Shown here: in pieces, positions 16,301-29,500 of the stretch | Numbering within the stretch: the stretch's first letter is position 1 | How the letters are laid out: every line of letters starts with the position of its first letter | Assembly (NCBI RefSeq): GCF_041146795.1 | Contig: NC_135187.1 | Location: 17,064,556 to 17,128,555 of the forward strand | DNA: 64,000 nt | Reading direction: 5' to 3' | Origin: Maylandia zebra | Lineage: Eukaryota; Chordata; Actinopteri; Cichliformes; Cichlidae | The notes under the pieces: generated by a model | Databases searched by the model: none | What the model saw: only the letters and a program-made list of their open reading frames with translations | Told to the model about the DNA's origin: nothing | Translations under genes and position numbers: made by a program

Positions 16301-19300
16301 AACAAACATCGCTAACATGTGGCCGAACCAGGATATCTGTGTGTATGTGATGGTGTGTAAGAAGGATCCCAGATCACTACTGGGAGACGCTATACTGACT
16401 AATAAGTGCTTGTACTGACAGTGAACTATATTAGTTATTATTCCATAACTTCACAAGCTTCACCCTGGTAACACCCAGGAACAGAAGACATGCTTTTAAG
16501 CAACACAGACACAGAGGTTCTTACATACTGCATATAAACAATAAACAATACACGCATACATAAACAGACTACCACTCTAACCAGTGCCACATAAGCTTTG
16601 TGAGAGGAGACTCTGTCAAGATGACCGTTTTAATCCGAAAGAGAATTAGAGCAGTCATTTTTAATCAGAGTAGCCGCTGACAGTATCTGTGGTGCTCCAG
16701 AGGCGACTGTGATGATGATAGCTGCTGGAGGGGAAGCACTGAAAATACACATGCACGCTGATTTGTTCTCTACGGTGCCCAGCTTACTCAGCTATGTCTG
16801 TGCTGAGAGCAGCGTTCTCAGAAACGAAGTGGTTGGCAGAAAGGACAGATGATGCTACAGCTGCAGAAACACGTGGAGTTGCATGGACATGACAGTTGAT
16901 TTTTAACGAACACCAGCATACATTCATATACTACTGTTAATGAGCTACGAAACTGATGCTGCTGATACATCTTCAGCATCGACTGATCATAATCATTCTT
17001 GGCTTCAACTTTGCAGAAATAAATGTTTAATTATATGCGTAAAACTACCGAAAAATGACTTGCTTCTAGCGCTGCCATCTAGCTTCTCAGGTAACATTTT
17101 CAGTTGAATCTCTCATGGAAGGAGAGGAATTGAGTAAAGTAAACACCACACGGGTTTTCCTTTCTATTCCTTTATAGTATAACTTAGTTAGCCACTAACC
17201 AACCATCTTTTACTTGGTCAGAAATCACAGGAAATTCCTACAGACACAAAATATGAAATTCTGGGTCAATGTCAATACTGATATAGTCTATCCTTGTTGT
17301 TTTTAAGCACAAATATACAGCACTTTTTATACGTCTTTGTAAAAAATTATCCTTCTCAGCTGCATATTTCTTTGAACCTGAGTATGCTATTTTTAATAAA
17401 TGTATAGCATTCATTTTTTCTTATGTTGTAAATTTGCTCTGTACAGTCTTCTTCTTTTTTAATGCTATATTCTTCACTTTTGTATGGCTCTGCATGCTCC
17501 ATCTGTCTGTTACTTTGCTGCTGGAATATGTGAATTTCCCCATTGAGGGACAAAAAAGGATATTTCTATTCTATCTTGTTCTTATTTTTCAACAGGAGCA
17601 AATACAGACAATTTCAAAGTCTTTCAGCTCTTCATCACACTGTTTTCCAAAATTTAGTCAACGCAAAATTTACACAACAAATAAACATCTGTGCCTGCTT
17701 TTTTATTTGCTGATACATCACATTAGTTTGGCTATTTCCAGTCTGTTAAATAATGAAAGACAGACACATTAGCTTTTCTACACATAAACCAATACATGCA
17801 TAATCACTCTCTACAGGCTCATTCTGAATGAGAAAAAGTAAAAATCCACACAAGCGTTTTTGGTTCTACCCTTTCTGGATATGGCTGACAGCAAGAAATC
17901 CAATCAGTGAAATCCAATCTCTGAAGCACAAGAACAGGCCCTAACATTCACTTCTAATATTCAGTGGTACATCTAGAACAACCAGAAATGTTTGATTTAA
18001 AGTTGCAACCAACTTTTTTTTTTTTTTTTTTTTAAATCTCCTATATATCCACTAATAAATTAATCAATCAGTTCCCTTGTGGATAAAATATCAGAAAATT
18101 GTCTTGTTTTATATAATCAACAGCCCCAAACACAAAGCCAATCACTTCACAACAGTAAATCCTTAAACTGGAAGAGCTAAAACAAGGCATGGGTTGACTT
18201 TTTACAGTCTGAATGCTTCGTTGAGGACATTTATCTTTTAATAACGGGAGGATTAGCTGCAACTTACTCGCATCGTCCATGACGTCGATGTCAGTTCCCA
18301 GCTCGGAGCTGGTAAGGTGGTAGCGGTACTGAACTGGGTCATTAAGAGCTGACAGCAGGATAAGTAAGACCACCGCATTGATGAGCTGTGAGGACAGGAG
18401 AATCGATATTACAGTTGAACAAAAACGTGCAGTTAGTAATATAACTCAGATAATGTGACAGCTGATTAGTAATGATAAGTTAAGATGCACTGAGCGAGTC
18501 AGGCAACTATAAAATAACTCTTGTTTTCCTCTTACACCTTCTTGTATTATTTATTAATGCAACTTGCACTACTCTCTTGCACAATATCAGTTTTTAAAAA
18601 ATCTTTTCTTTAATTTAACCTCATTTTTTATTTTGTAATCACCTTTGTATATATAAAAATATTTGCACTACCTCTACCTCACACTATAAAGTCCTCCCTA
18701 CGGATCTATGGGACTTATTTATTGTTTATTTATTGTAGACTGTACTATTGATTATTCTTTATCCTGCTCCTGTAACACAATAATTTCCCTTTTTGGATCA
18801 ATTAAATATCTATTTATCTGTCCTGAATGAGGTATCATTTAGAGGTAGGACAAGGTGCAGATATATTTAGGAGACAGGTGTTCAAAAAGATTGGTGACCA
18901 GTTTGACAATTGCCAGACAATAGAAAACAAGGCAATATATCTAAACTGCTTTCTCCCCTCTTTCCTCATAATCATCACTGATTGTTAGAGCTCTAATGTT
19001 ATGGGTAATTTAAGGAAAGTGGTATTGATGTACTGCTGAGCAGCTTCAATACAACATACTGGAATTCAATACAACAGAAAACCATAGGACTGGGAGAACA
19101 AGCTCATCGGTCTTATGTCACCACTTTCACCTCATGTGAACACATCTCATGGAGGTTTTTGTTGCTTTTTATGGCCTTGTTGATCGGCAGTAGCTCAAAA
19201 TAAGGGAGGCTTATGAAGATCGGGGATTTCACCAGTCTTACCGAACTATGTTTACGACTTTAAGTTATCCTTTCGGGTGGGAAATATCGGAGACAAACTA

Positions 19301-19776
19301 TATTTAACTGGGTAAACATGTGTAGAGATGGAAAAGGAGGCATCAACAGCCTAAAACTGTAAGCTTAGGATTATTTTAGGAGGAAACACAAAAATAAAAA
19401 AGAAACGAATTTGTTAGACACTTTGTTTATATGCTTATATAGCCAAAAAACAACAAAAAAAACCCCAACAGATGCTAAAGGTTATTTTGCTAACATTTTT
19501 TAATTATTTCATACGCTGGCACCCTGTTTTTAACATAAGTGGAAAAACATGGAAAACAGATGGAGTTAGCTGTCTAATTAACATGACTCGATATTTATTA
19601 AATATTTTTAGAATTTGTCCCACATATTCAGCCATATTCATTCACGTCTGGGACCTGACGTGAGATGAAAAAAAAGGACTTACCATATACCATATTCCCA
19701 AAATAATGGTGCCTGTTCGTACATGGCAGCAGAGGCAGCAGCTCGTCGAGTACCACCGGTCCCACGGCGAAATCAT
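9764..19776 (-). CDS. laptm4b: Lysosomal-associated transmembrane protein 4B (laptm4b), complete
   Basis: Four-pass lysosome/late-endosome membrane protein. Seven coding exons on the minus strand, in gene order: 19776-19684, 18385-18268, 15266-15193, 15098-14976, 14732-14634, 13017-12922, 9838-9764. They join in frame to 225 residues (human LAPTM4B about 226). The start is [10 protein letters not shown] followed by [12 protein letters not shown], the family's Cys-rich N-terminus and first membrane segment. Later markers are [12 protein letters not shown] in the lumenal loop, [16 protein letters not shown] (TM2), [18 protein letters not shown] (TM3), and [19 protein letters not shown] then CVWNCYRYV (TM4). 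The tail carries two PY motifs, LPPY (204-207) and PPPQY (218-222), which in the family recruit NEDD4-type ligases. The SSELGTDID loop and MDDAN favour 4B over 4A. The last intron is about 3.1 kb. All sites are AG/GT. Confidence 0.96.
13322..13348. repeat. (TG)n microsatellite in laptm4b intron
   Basis: An almost pure TG dinucleotide run (about 13 units) in the last laptm4b intron. Open frames rich in His-Thr or Val-Cys over it are artefacts of the repeat. Confidence 0.9.
15300..17435. other. laptm4b intron 2 interior; nothing recognised
   Basis: This is intron sequence between the coding exons at 15193-15266 and 18268-18385. No conserved protein words, RNA gene or complete transposon were found in this part. 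Confidence 0.5.
17440..17580 (+). repeat. 3'-tail-like relic of a fish LINE
   Basis: The segment ends with GTGAATTTCCCCATTGAGGG, then GGATATTTCTATTCTATCTT. A phrase of this kind followed by a short TATCT-like microsatellite is typical of the 3' ends of fish L2-clade LINEs and their SINEs. No reverse transcriptase remains. The class is inferred from the tail alone. Confidence 0.5.
18545..18825 (+). repeat. Second LINE 3'-tail-like relic
   Basis: It shows TTGCACTACC, CTATGGGACTTATTTATTG, CCTGTAACACAATAATTTCC and GGATCAATTAAATATCTATT, a second version of the tail phrase seen at 17.5 kb. It lies in laptm4b intron 1, has no coding remnant, and its class is inferred. Confidence 0.5.
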
Positions 19777-20010
19777 CTTTTTGTCCACACACTGAATTTC
19801 AGGTTATTTCATGAATGCCGTCGAAAACAACTGACTAGTCAAGGCTACGATAACCGAAAAAAGGTGGGAAAGATAACGTCTTCGTTGCTAGGACCGCCGC
19901 CACATCCAGCGTCTGTTTGAGGAGATGTTTCAGCAAGTGGGAAACACAGAAACAGAGAGCCGTTAATCTGGCTCACCCGGAGTCACGTGACCACGGGAGG
20001 ATTTTTTTTT
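19777..20010 (-). promoter_or_regulatory. laptm4b: laptm4b promoter and 5' UTR region
   Basis: This is the upstream flank of the laptm4b start codon. It is richer in CpG than the surrounding DNA (for example CCGGTCCCACGGCG just inside exon 1 and CCACGGGAGG near 19992). It contains the palindrome GTCACGTGAC at 19982-19991. No TATA box is evident. The start site was not fixed. Confidence 0.55.
19982..19991. promoter_or_regulatory. Perfect CLEAR-type E-box GTCACGTGAC
   Basis: The ten bases equal the published CLEAR consensus bound by TFEB/TFE3 at lysosomal genes. The site lies 206 bp upstream of the laptm4b ATG, at promoter distance, and laptm4b encodes a lysosomal membrane protein. Function is inferred from position and sequence only. 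Confidence 0.65.
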
Positions 20011-20214
20011 TTTTTTTGGCCGGGATGCAAACGCTTCATAATCACGAAATGTTTCAGCAGCTCTTTGTTTGTCCAGTTTTATCTTCCACGACACATATAG
20101 CTTAATTTTATTTCCTTTGTTAAAACAACCAAAACGTTAAGTAATAGAAAAAAAGTAGAAAAAGCTCAGCATTAAAAATAAGAACAAAACAATTCAACAG
20201 TTCAACGACCTTAA

Positions 20215-20470
20215 AAGTCAATATTTAGAACAGCCACCTATATTCTTCAACACAGCCATGAACTCTCTTAGGTAAACCTTCTTTTCATGTCTTTAAGTAG
20301 TCTTTAGTAATAGTTCTCCAGGCTTCCTGAAGGCCTTTTAAAGCTCTTCTACCTTTTCTTACCTTTTGTTACCTTTTTTTGTCCCACACTGCTTCAATAA
20401 TGTTGAGCTTTGGGAAGGCCAATCCATGACTGATTTAAATCAGATATTTCAAATATGGATTCACCACAGG
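20215..20470 (-). mobile_element. Tc1-like transposase C-terminal relic
   Basis: On the minus strand the segment reads as the degenerate end of a Tc1 transposase: DWPSQS-like, then AVWD-like, a basic stretch, EELLKA, EAWRTI-like words, and MAVLKNIGGCSKY at the end. Several frame changes and stops are present. No terminal repeats were found, so it is a short DNA-transposon fossil in the laptm4b-mtdh spacer. Confidence 0.6.
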
Positions 20471-20489
20471 ATCTGTGATTGCAGATTTT

Positions 20490-23400
20490 TTTTTTTTTTT
20501 TTTGGCATACCTCAGCCATTTGTCCCCGTTTCCCTTCACTATTAAATGTCAAACTGAGTTGTTTTTTTATTGATGATAAATGATGTTTTTTACGACAGAC
20601 TGCTAGTATTACAGTAATACTGCTAGTAAAAGAGTACAATCAACAGATACAATTCAAATTTATTTCTTTGGTAAGATGTTATGTGTAGACAGCTCAGGTT
20701 CATCCCTTGAGTTATGTGCCTTTTTGTGTTTAAATGATTCATAGGTCAGTGTTAAGTAAATTAACAAACAAAGAACATTCCTCTGAACATGGTCAAGTAC
20801 AAGGAATGGACTTAAAGAGAAAATGCACCCAATGTCCAAATAAAAACTTTGAAAAACCATCAGAAAGCCTATTGCTCACGACCATTTAAAAAAAAAAGTA
20901 AAAAAAAAAAAAGTGTGGCTATGCCAAAAACATTACTGATTCATCACTGATTTGTTTTTTGTTGTTGTTTTTTTTTAATATTTTTTCATTATTTCAGGTT
21001 TCAATATATAAATTTCTAACTAAATCTGTTTAATCAAAAAAGCATTGTGTTCAGAAAAAGGAACAACAGGTCAAGAGAGACCGTCACGGCCCTCTTTTTT
21101 GACACCATATGCTTAACACTGAAACCAAAAGAGATAATTTCATTGCACCATTTTTTTCTTGCTTAAACAAAAGCCTCAAAAACCTATAGATTGATGTGCT
21201 TTTTGTAATGTTAAGAGCATGAAACTCCAGTTAATCTTGTGCCATTTTGTCTCTGTCTGTGCAAACATCACAGACCAAGCCTGACAGATGGGCCAGTGAC
21301 CACAGCTCTGCTAAGCTCCAGTGGGTGGACAGCATCATCGGCACATTAGGGGATTTTCCTCTTCTGCTGCCATGACTTAACACCGATCAGACATGCTGGA
21401 ATAAGACAAAATCTCAAAGTCATGGTCCCATTTTCCAGGCTGAATAGATTTTCCATATTAATTGTGAGTGTGTCGGAAGTTTTATTATACAAAGGAACGG
21501 TCCAACTGTCTATTCTTTTTTAGAATAGATGAGCAAGTTGCTATGTTCTTGTTTCAGTTTGTAGCTGAATCAGACCTCTGCATTTCAGACACAGGGATAG
21601 ATTTTTTTTAAAGCAGCATTAGCAAATGCTTTTCATAGCAAGGCTTTTAGCAACCACAGTACCATCCATTACAGAGTGACCTTCTCTATTAATACATCTG
21701 CCTCTCATACACACACACAAAAAAGAAGAAAAAACCCCACAACAATCCCCCCAAAAAAGGGAAGAATGGGGAAAAACCATGATGGTCCACTGAAGTGAAT
21801 GCGAATGGACAGTGAGCCAGAGATTGTGAGAGATTAAAAGCCGGCAAATCCTAAATGAACTGAGGATGGAGAGAGATGAAGCGAAGGAGGTCAGGCTCTG
21901 TGAGCGTGCCACGCGACTGCCTAACCACATTGACGGATGCAGTGTTTTGGCCGCAAGAGGGTCACTGTAGCCAGGGTCTGACAGAGTCCTGACTAGTGAC
22001 ACAGATTTGTACTGTAGCAAGCAGTGAGTCCTCACTTTAATCATGCCAGAATTGGGATTACTTTGACGGCAAACAAACTACATTAGAAAGAAAATACGAA
22101 CAACAGGGAACTGTTAACAACTGTTAACAACAGTAAACAGAGTAATGGTACCATTGAACATTAATTATTGATTTAGCCATTCCATACTTGATGGTTAACA
22201 TGGCACTATTAGTAATACTATTTCTATGTTTCAGTGTCACTGACTACCATCTGTATAGGCTACATATAGCAGTATATAAACTATTAACTGCTAATATGAA
22301 ATATGACATTTCTCAAAGTCTGCACTTGGATAAAAGTTTAGCTCTCTGGCAGAGTGAGTGCTTTTTAAAGGCAGTTTTTATAAAAGAAAGCTTGCGGTGT
22401 TCCACAAGGCAGTAGTTAAGGGCTACTTTTATTTTCAATTTTTTGAAAAGTATTTTGAAGATAATGTCAAAAAAGTATGCATGTTGATGATGCAACATAT
22501 GCATCACCTAAATTAGTAGTAAGGAAAATTTATGTGTTGGACTTGCAAGGCATTACTAAAAGGCTGCAAATTAATAATACTATATAGTTCATATATATAT
22601 ATCAGATCTGGAGCATGCTACTGGCTGATCATCTGGTCAAGTGCTTTTTAAAAAACATCTTAAAACCCCCTCCAAAATAAAACCCTGAAATTGCATTGAA
22701 CAGAGCAGCCAGCTCTTCATTATTCTTGCTGTACAAATGTTTACAAGAAGCATAAACAGCTATCCTGGCTAAATGTGGAAGATAAATTTAAGGCAAGCCT
22801 CCTGGTAACCATGCAAACTGTTTTATGGAATCATACAATAGACTTCTTTCATGATGCCATACACTCACTGGTCACTTCAATAGGTGCACCTTGGTAGTCC
22901 TGGGTGCGACCCTCTTTTGTCTCCTGTACAGTCTTAATTCTTTATTGCATAGATTCAACAAGGTGCTGGAAACATTGCACAGATATTTTGCTCCCTATTG
23001 ACATGATAGCAGTGGCTGCAGATTTTGTGGCTGCACATCCATGATGTGACTCCATCTTTCCACTATGCCTCAAAGGTGCTCTCTATATGTTTGAGATAAG
23101 GACTCAACATGGTCAGCAACAATACTCAGGTAATTGTGGCATTTAAATTATGCTCAGTTGGTACTAAAGCGCCCAAAGTATACCAAGAAAACATATCCCA
23201 CACCACTACACCATCACCAGCTCAACAATTGATACAAGGCAGGATGGATCCATTATTTCATGTTGTTTACATGAAATTCTGACACCACTATCTGAAAGCC
23301 GTAGCAGAAATTGAGACTTATTAAATCAGGCAGTGTTTTTTGGTTCAATTTTGGTGACCCTGGTTATTTTGGTTAGCTGACTGGAGTGGCACCTCGCATG

Positions 23401-26400
23401 GTCTTCTGCTGCTGTAGCTCATCTGCTGTGAGATTTGAGGCGAAGCTCTTCTGCATACCTTGGTCATAATGTGGTTATTTGAGCCTGTCTTTCTCTGGCC
23501 TGCTAACTGAATATTTTCTCTTTTTTTGAACCATCTTCTGTAAACCCTAGAATAGTTGGTTGGCACCACCAACCATGTCACGTTCAAAGTCACCTTTCTT
23601 CCCCATTCTGATACTCATTTTGAACTTTGACATCTCATCTTGACCATTCCAACATGTGTAAATGAGTTACCGCCATGTGACTAGTTTATCAGATAGTGTT
23701 AATGAGGAGTTAAACAGGTGTACCTAATAAAGTGGCCAGGGATGGTATGTTTTCGCATTTGGTTAATTTTTACATATTAAAGAAAAGTGGCAAAGCAGCT
23801 GTTTAAGGCACAGGTAATCGATCAAATCAACAATACACTTCACATGAGAATCTCATGTTAGGAGAATCTTTTTAAAAGAGTTAATAACACCAAAAACCTT
23901 CTTCACGATATGAAGGGAAGGGAAAAAAACATTTCCATGACAATGTGATACAAGCACTTCTCATTTAATTTTCATCTTTACCAAACAAACATAGAAATTT
24001 CATTTTTATCTCCTCATTAAACAAAACCCTTCACAAAAAAACATTTCCTAGAGACAAGTATATAAATACGTTGATTGAGTCATCATCATATTCATCAGTA
24101 AAAATTTAACAAAAGGGCACCTGAAACCACAGTGACATATCACTTTATCCTCTGCAATCTACCAGGTCTACCAACAACTACCACCATCAGCTGATCGACG
24201 CCTTGATGCACTACATCTCACAAAAACATGGTAATGTCCCCTTAAACTGGATGCCCACATGAAAGCTGCAATTCGTCTCCATACAGAAAGCTATTACAGT
24301 ATAGATACTGAGTGGTACTATGAGTGGACCAAGTACTAACATTTAAAGCAAAAGTTTGATCACTTTATCTCATTCTATTATCAAAGTCATGCAAAATTAA
24401 ATCAATTCTGACACCAAAACTTGCAACTGGATGGAAACTATAAAAAGGACTCCAACGCACTTTCTATACAACTACAAGTTAAGGCAATGGAATTAAATTC
24501 CTTTTATATATGTCTGTAATTCTGTGAGTGTATGTATGTGTGTGTGTGTCTTGTTTAAAATCAAATAGATGTGGAGTTAAAGCTGCTCCATGTCATATCT
24601 CTAAGTATATCCTCATTCTCAGTTTAGGTCAAAAACATTTAGCCCATCACACATCTTGGAACAAAGGTCCAAACTAAAAAGATTAAAATAGTTCACAATA
24701 TGCAAAAGATGATAAAAACATTTCTTCAAAATCAAAAGGAACCAAATACAGCCTTTTGCACAGTGCAATTACAGAACTGGAAAAAGCCCTTACAATCTGT
24801 ACATATGGCATGGCTTTTTCTAGCACAAAAGTGGAAGAAATGTTTAAAAAAAAAATCACAAGAGTTCAGAAGTGATCATTAGGTATGGAAAAAAATCTAA
24901 ATACAATCCAGTCAGATAAAAGACAGACATACTCAGGGCGATATTGTTTATAAAAGTACAGGGATTACACATTTGTAGTCCTACTGCAGTATAGTTGAAT
25001 CCCACTAGTAACTTCACAATACAGTGCCTCCCGGTGGTTCATATCAGTTACTGCAGCCTAGATGTACAGTTAAGTCTCCAATGGGGATCCAGAATCAGTT
25101 GTTTAATATCAAAAATCCAATCTGTCATTCAAAAAGACTATATATCATATCATTTACTAACTTTCAGCCTCCCAACATTTCCCTTCTGACACCCTGAAGC
25201 TCAGACAGAAGTGTTTTCATTTATTTGTAGCAAAGCTGGGTTTTGTGCATACAGTTAGACAGGTGTACAGTTAGGAGTTGGACAGTAATGGCTGTGCTTC
25301 TATGGCTAAGATGCCTTTCACACCAGTGTAACTGACATTGACCACAGCTGCCACTCATTCAGTCATTAAAAGCACAAACTACACACCCTACAGCAGAGTG
25401 TTTTCACTCAAATGACAGAAATATTAGACAAAAGAATACACAAACCTATCTCAAAACAATACTCACATGCCATATGTATGCTGACAGAGCCGTGAGTTGT
25501 GGTTCAGTCACGCAAGAGTAAAAAAACAGGACAGCAGCCTCTTTTTAGGGTTGCCTGGTGATTGGATTTATTTAATATTTATGTTGGTAACGACTGCAAG
25601 TAGTTGTGGTGACCAACTGGTCGCCCAGAAGTTGAGCATGGAACACCCTCAGCCTCTGGGCGACCACTTTCATTCGCAAATGTGTCTTCAAACAAACATC
25701 ATTATTCTCAGACAGATTGCTGAAGGTTTTAGAATGATGTTGCAATTAATCCAAGTCAGTCTGCACTGATGGCAATGACACAACTCTTTCCAGTATAGGA
25801 CTTGACTAGGCTGGTTTTCACCTGGTTGTATTCCTATATAAAAGCAAAGTTGCCAAGTGCCTATATCATTTTGCAGCTACATCACTGTCCTGTAGCACCC
25901 ATCAGTACCAATCAATGTATCTAATGGTAGTAGTCACCTGAACACCCTTACAGCTCTTAATGACGGATGTCACATCAAACCCAGTATAAAGAGCAGGAGT
26001 ATCTTAATCTGTCAGTGTACATATGGGCATGTGAGTGAGATAGGTATATTTCTCTGCTCCATAACCTTTCAATAACTCATAGGGGGCTGCTGCACAGAAA
26101 TCAAAACAAAGTGCAACACTGTGTGGAACCAAAAAGTGTGGTGTTCTGGTAAAAAACAGAAAAAAAAAAAAAAAAAATCACAAAAGAAATAAAAATTTAA
26201 AACCCGTTTTATTTTTTGGGGTTAACAATTACATACACTCTCAGAGGGGGGCAAATAAAGTCTCAAAACAAAACACCTTTGCTGTCATTAAATATGTACC
26301 TCCACTAAAAGCCCACCTCACCCCAAACTCCACTCTGTTTGCAGTATAGCAAATAGTGCAAATTAGTTAAGTTTTCAGTCCATAGGACTACATTTCATCT

Positions 26401-26546
26401 CTGAATTTCGCCAAGCAGGTGATACCTTCCACCTGTTTACTTTTTTGTTTGTGAAACTGATCTCTGAACTGTGTACCTGGTAATTATTGCATGTGACACG
26501 TTTAACAATCATTTGCATATGCTTTGTCTGGACCTGTGAGGTGAAT
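20490..26546 (-). other. laptm4b-mtdh spacer, probably including a long mtdh 3' UTR
   Basis: No exon of another gene is recognised. The sequence is AT-rich and lies directly after the mtdh stop codon (26547). Mammalian MTDH has a long 3' UTR, so part of this stretch may be UTR. TTTATT hexamers (AATAAA on the minus strand) occur, for example near 20653 and 26210. Only the Tc1 copy at 22862-23745 was resolved as a repeat. Confidence 0.45.
22862..23745 (-). mobile_element. Tc1-like element with CACTCACTGG termini (copy 1)
   Basis: The ends are CACTCACTGGTCACTTCA and, inverted, CCTAATAAAGTGGCCAGG, with TA on both sides. The transposase lies on the minus strand. Readable parts are the helix-turn-helix region (NYSRVYRRWFKKRENIQ) and YSSRRPCEVPL, and sense-strand DNA phrases such as ATTCAACAAGGTGCTGGAAACATT and GATACAAGGCAGGATGGATCC are typical of this abundant fish family. 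It is under 0.9 kb, much shorter than the full element, and broken by stops and deletions. Confidence 0.85.
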
Positions 26547-29500
26547 TTATGTCTCCCTTCGGACCTTTTTCTTCTGGGAGAACTTCGGAGGCTCCGCAAT
26601 CTGCTCTGACCTCTCTGCACGGAGATGAAAGAAAAAAAAAAGTTTTTCAATTGAAATTTAAGGGCATCCAGTTACAGAACATTTCCTCAAACAAAAGTAA
26701 ATTCAACAGTGTTTCAACAATGTGTATTATTCGGTTTTCACACGTGCTCTGAATAAATGATCTGATTGACTGAACAGCATCATGTGGGATGACTAACAAT
26801 ACACTCAGCTGGTCTGCATGTTTCCTGTGTGAGTACATTCATTAATGTAGAGACAAAGGAAAAGGCTGCACAGGCTGCTAAAATAACCCTACCGTAATTA
26901 CAAGAAGAGCTGGACAGAGTAAAACAGAAACGGTCTTAGATTTTTTTCTTCAAAAAAAGTCAACCAAAGTTAAATCTTACATTTTCTTAACTTGGGACTT
27001 TTACAGTGTTGGGCCAGAAAAATTTCAGTATTATTAATTTGTCACATTAACGACGTGTCATTATAGTAAAGTTGACCAAGTGTCTTTCCAATGTAAGCTA
27101 AATCTCTCCTAAAGTTTAAATGAGCTGCCACTGTCAGTCTGGGTTGCTGTGGGAAAGCAGGGTTGGCCTGTAAGGCAGGGTTAGGAGAGGTGTGTTGACA
27201 AGTTGGTGCCGCCCTTCTGGCAGCTGTAAAGAAGTACTGATTAGTGCATCCGATAGAACAGCAACTCTCTGGGATTTTAGCTAAGTGAAACTGAAAGATG
27301 TTCAATGGATGGCTGGAGGGCAAAGGACCGCAGTACTGCTTTTGCCCGCCAGGTGGGCGTGTCACGTGATAACTATGAAATAATGACCTTGGGTATATAC
27401 CCACAGATAGTGACTTGTGTTCAAATGAAACCTAAACAAGCCGCTCTTAGAAATGATTACAACACAGTGAACACAGATTTGGAGTCAGAGATGTTGAAAC
27501 CTACTCTGAGTGGAGGTTATGCTGGCATTCTGCCTTTTGGAGGGCAGTGCAGGAAGCTCTTGGGGTTTGGGTATTGTGTTGACTACGTGCGCCGTGCTCA
27601 CCGTCTACAACCCAAGAAATGATTATATTACAACAGGTTAAATATTCACTTGAAGACCTGATTTTATCAGCTTGGTTTGGTTTATTACCTGAGCGTCAGA
27701 TGCAGCCTCCTCTTCTGTTTTCTTCTTCTTTTTCCTCTTCTTTTTCGATTTGGCTTCTCCGCCGGACGGATCCTCTGTGTCCCTCTCATCCTCCAACACC
27801 TGACGCAACAATAAGACATACAGATCAATTTATGTGAAGCCTATAATAGAAACAATACAGTAAGAAGCCAGAATTAAAACAAAACAAAACAAAACAAAAA
27901 CCTTATTGGGGACAGGCTGTTCTTTCTGCACAGGAGCTGGTGTCACCAACACGGGGGGCTCTTCATAGTTTCCCCAATGCTCCACTGGGGCATTCCAGTC
28001 AGAGCTGGGATCTGCTGCTGCCATCCCATCTAAAAAAACAAATCACACAATACAGATGGAAGATAGTTAGATGGTAAAAACCTGAAGAATCTTTTTAGGA
28101 GGATTTGATGCATAGCTACTTACTGAATCCTGACCATTCATCATTAACCTTAGGGCGGCTTGCCCACTGCAGATCCACTGAATTTGAAATTGGATCTGTA
28201 TGAGACAGAAGGTTATTTGTTCATTTATTTATTTTAATGAGGGACGTAGACTCATTAATCTAGCCATGACAATTATCAATCAATCAATAAGCATCCACAC
28301 TGGAAGCGATTAATCGCCTTGAAGCTGATGGCTGGTTGCTTGCAGACATTTCTGTATCTAGTTGCCTTGGTAACCCTGTAATGTATTTACTGCCAGGTCA
28401 CATGCCAATCAACGGCATCACGAGCTTTCATTGTTAGTCACTTCAGTTCCGTCATTTGCAAGCCTTATCCTGGGTCCCGCCCACTCTGTGCTGGCAGCAG
28501 CACTTATTTTCCCGAGTGTCACCGACTCGCTTCCAGTGTGGACACAGCTGAAAGGTCTGGTGTGTGACTGGGTGACAAACCTGTGGTGTTTAGTCCCAGC
28601 ATGGAGAAGGACACTGGGCTGAGGTCAGGCTTTATCCGGCCATCAATGCCACTCCACGCTGTTGCTGACAGCACACAGAAAGACAGGTTATGCTGGTGGA
28701 ATGCAAACAAACTGCAGCGGAGATTAAACGTTAACAGCATGGTTTCTAATATGAGGCTGGAGTATCTTGTCTTTTTTCCACTGGCACGTTTTCTTGAACA
28801 CCTCACAGCATGAAATCCAGTCTCCTGGAGATAAAATAACTAAATAAATCAAAATCACATTATACACAAAGAAAGGTCTACTCTAGTTTTACCAAACATC
28901 CTGCTCAGTTTCATGATAAATGCACTGTGTTTACCTTGGCAGGCTTACAGTGAGCTTGACATCCACAAGGTTTGTCTGACAATAATCCATCAGGACAAGC
29001 CGGGTTATTACTTGGGCTGCCCTTGTTGAGGCAGCAGTTAACTCAAGTTTAAATTTTCAAAGATTTAACCTGCTGTCATAGCTGCTTACTAAATGTTAGC
29101 TCAGGTTATAATTTCATTAACAGACTGTCTTTATTTTCACTACACCCTGACCTTATGTCAGTGGTGCCAGTGCTGTGACAAAGCCAGTTCTGTCTCAGTG
29201 TCTTCTGAGAACTAGCCCACACTTGGAAAGCATTAAGAAATGATCTTTACATAGAATTTAGAGGATTTGTGGGCTACATCTGCCAATTATTGATGAGTTT
29301 CTTGCAGTAGGGTCTCTCACAGCCACTGAGTTTAAACTGCTATGCCTGCGCCAGCTTTTCGACCTGGTTTTATTCTCTCTTCTGCTGAAACTGATGCTAG
29401 ATTGACCACCAGAATCTGCACTAGTGGAAAAGGGGCAAAGGTCATTTCATTTCATTATCAGCTCTAATGTTTCGTGTAGAGAGAAATCTCCTCCAGTATG

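Noticed and set aside
27354-27372. GTCACGTGAT, a near-CLEAR site inside mtdh
   Set aside because: It lies in the intron between exons 10 and 11, far from any promoter, so a regulatory claim is weak.
27305-27622. A 105-codon open frame on the plus strand that looked like a small orphan gene
   Set aside because: It lies over mtdh exon 10 (27604-27505, minus strand), whose frame joins exons 9 and 11 exactly and matches the family tail; the plus-strand frame is its shadow.
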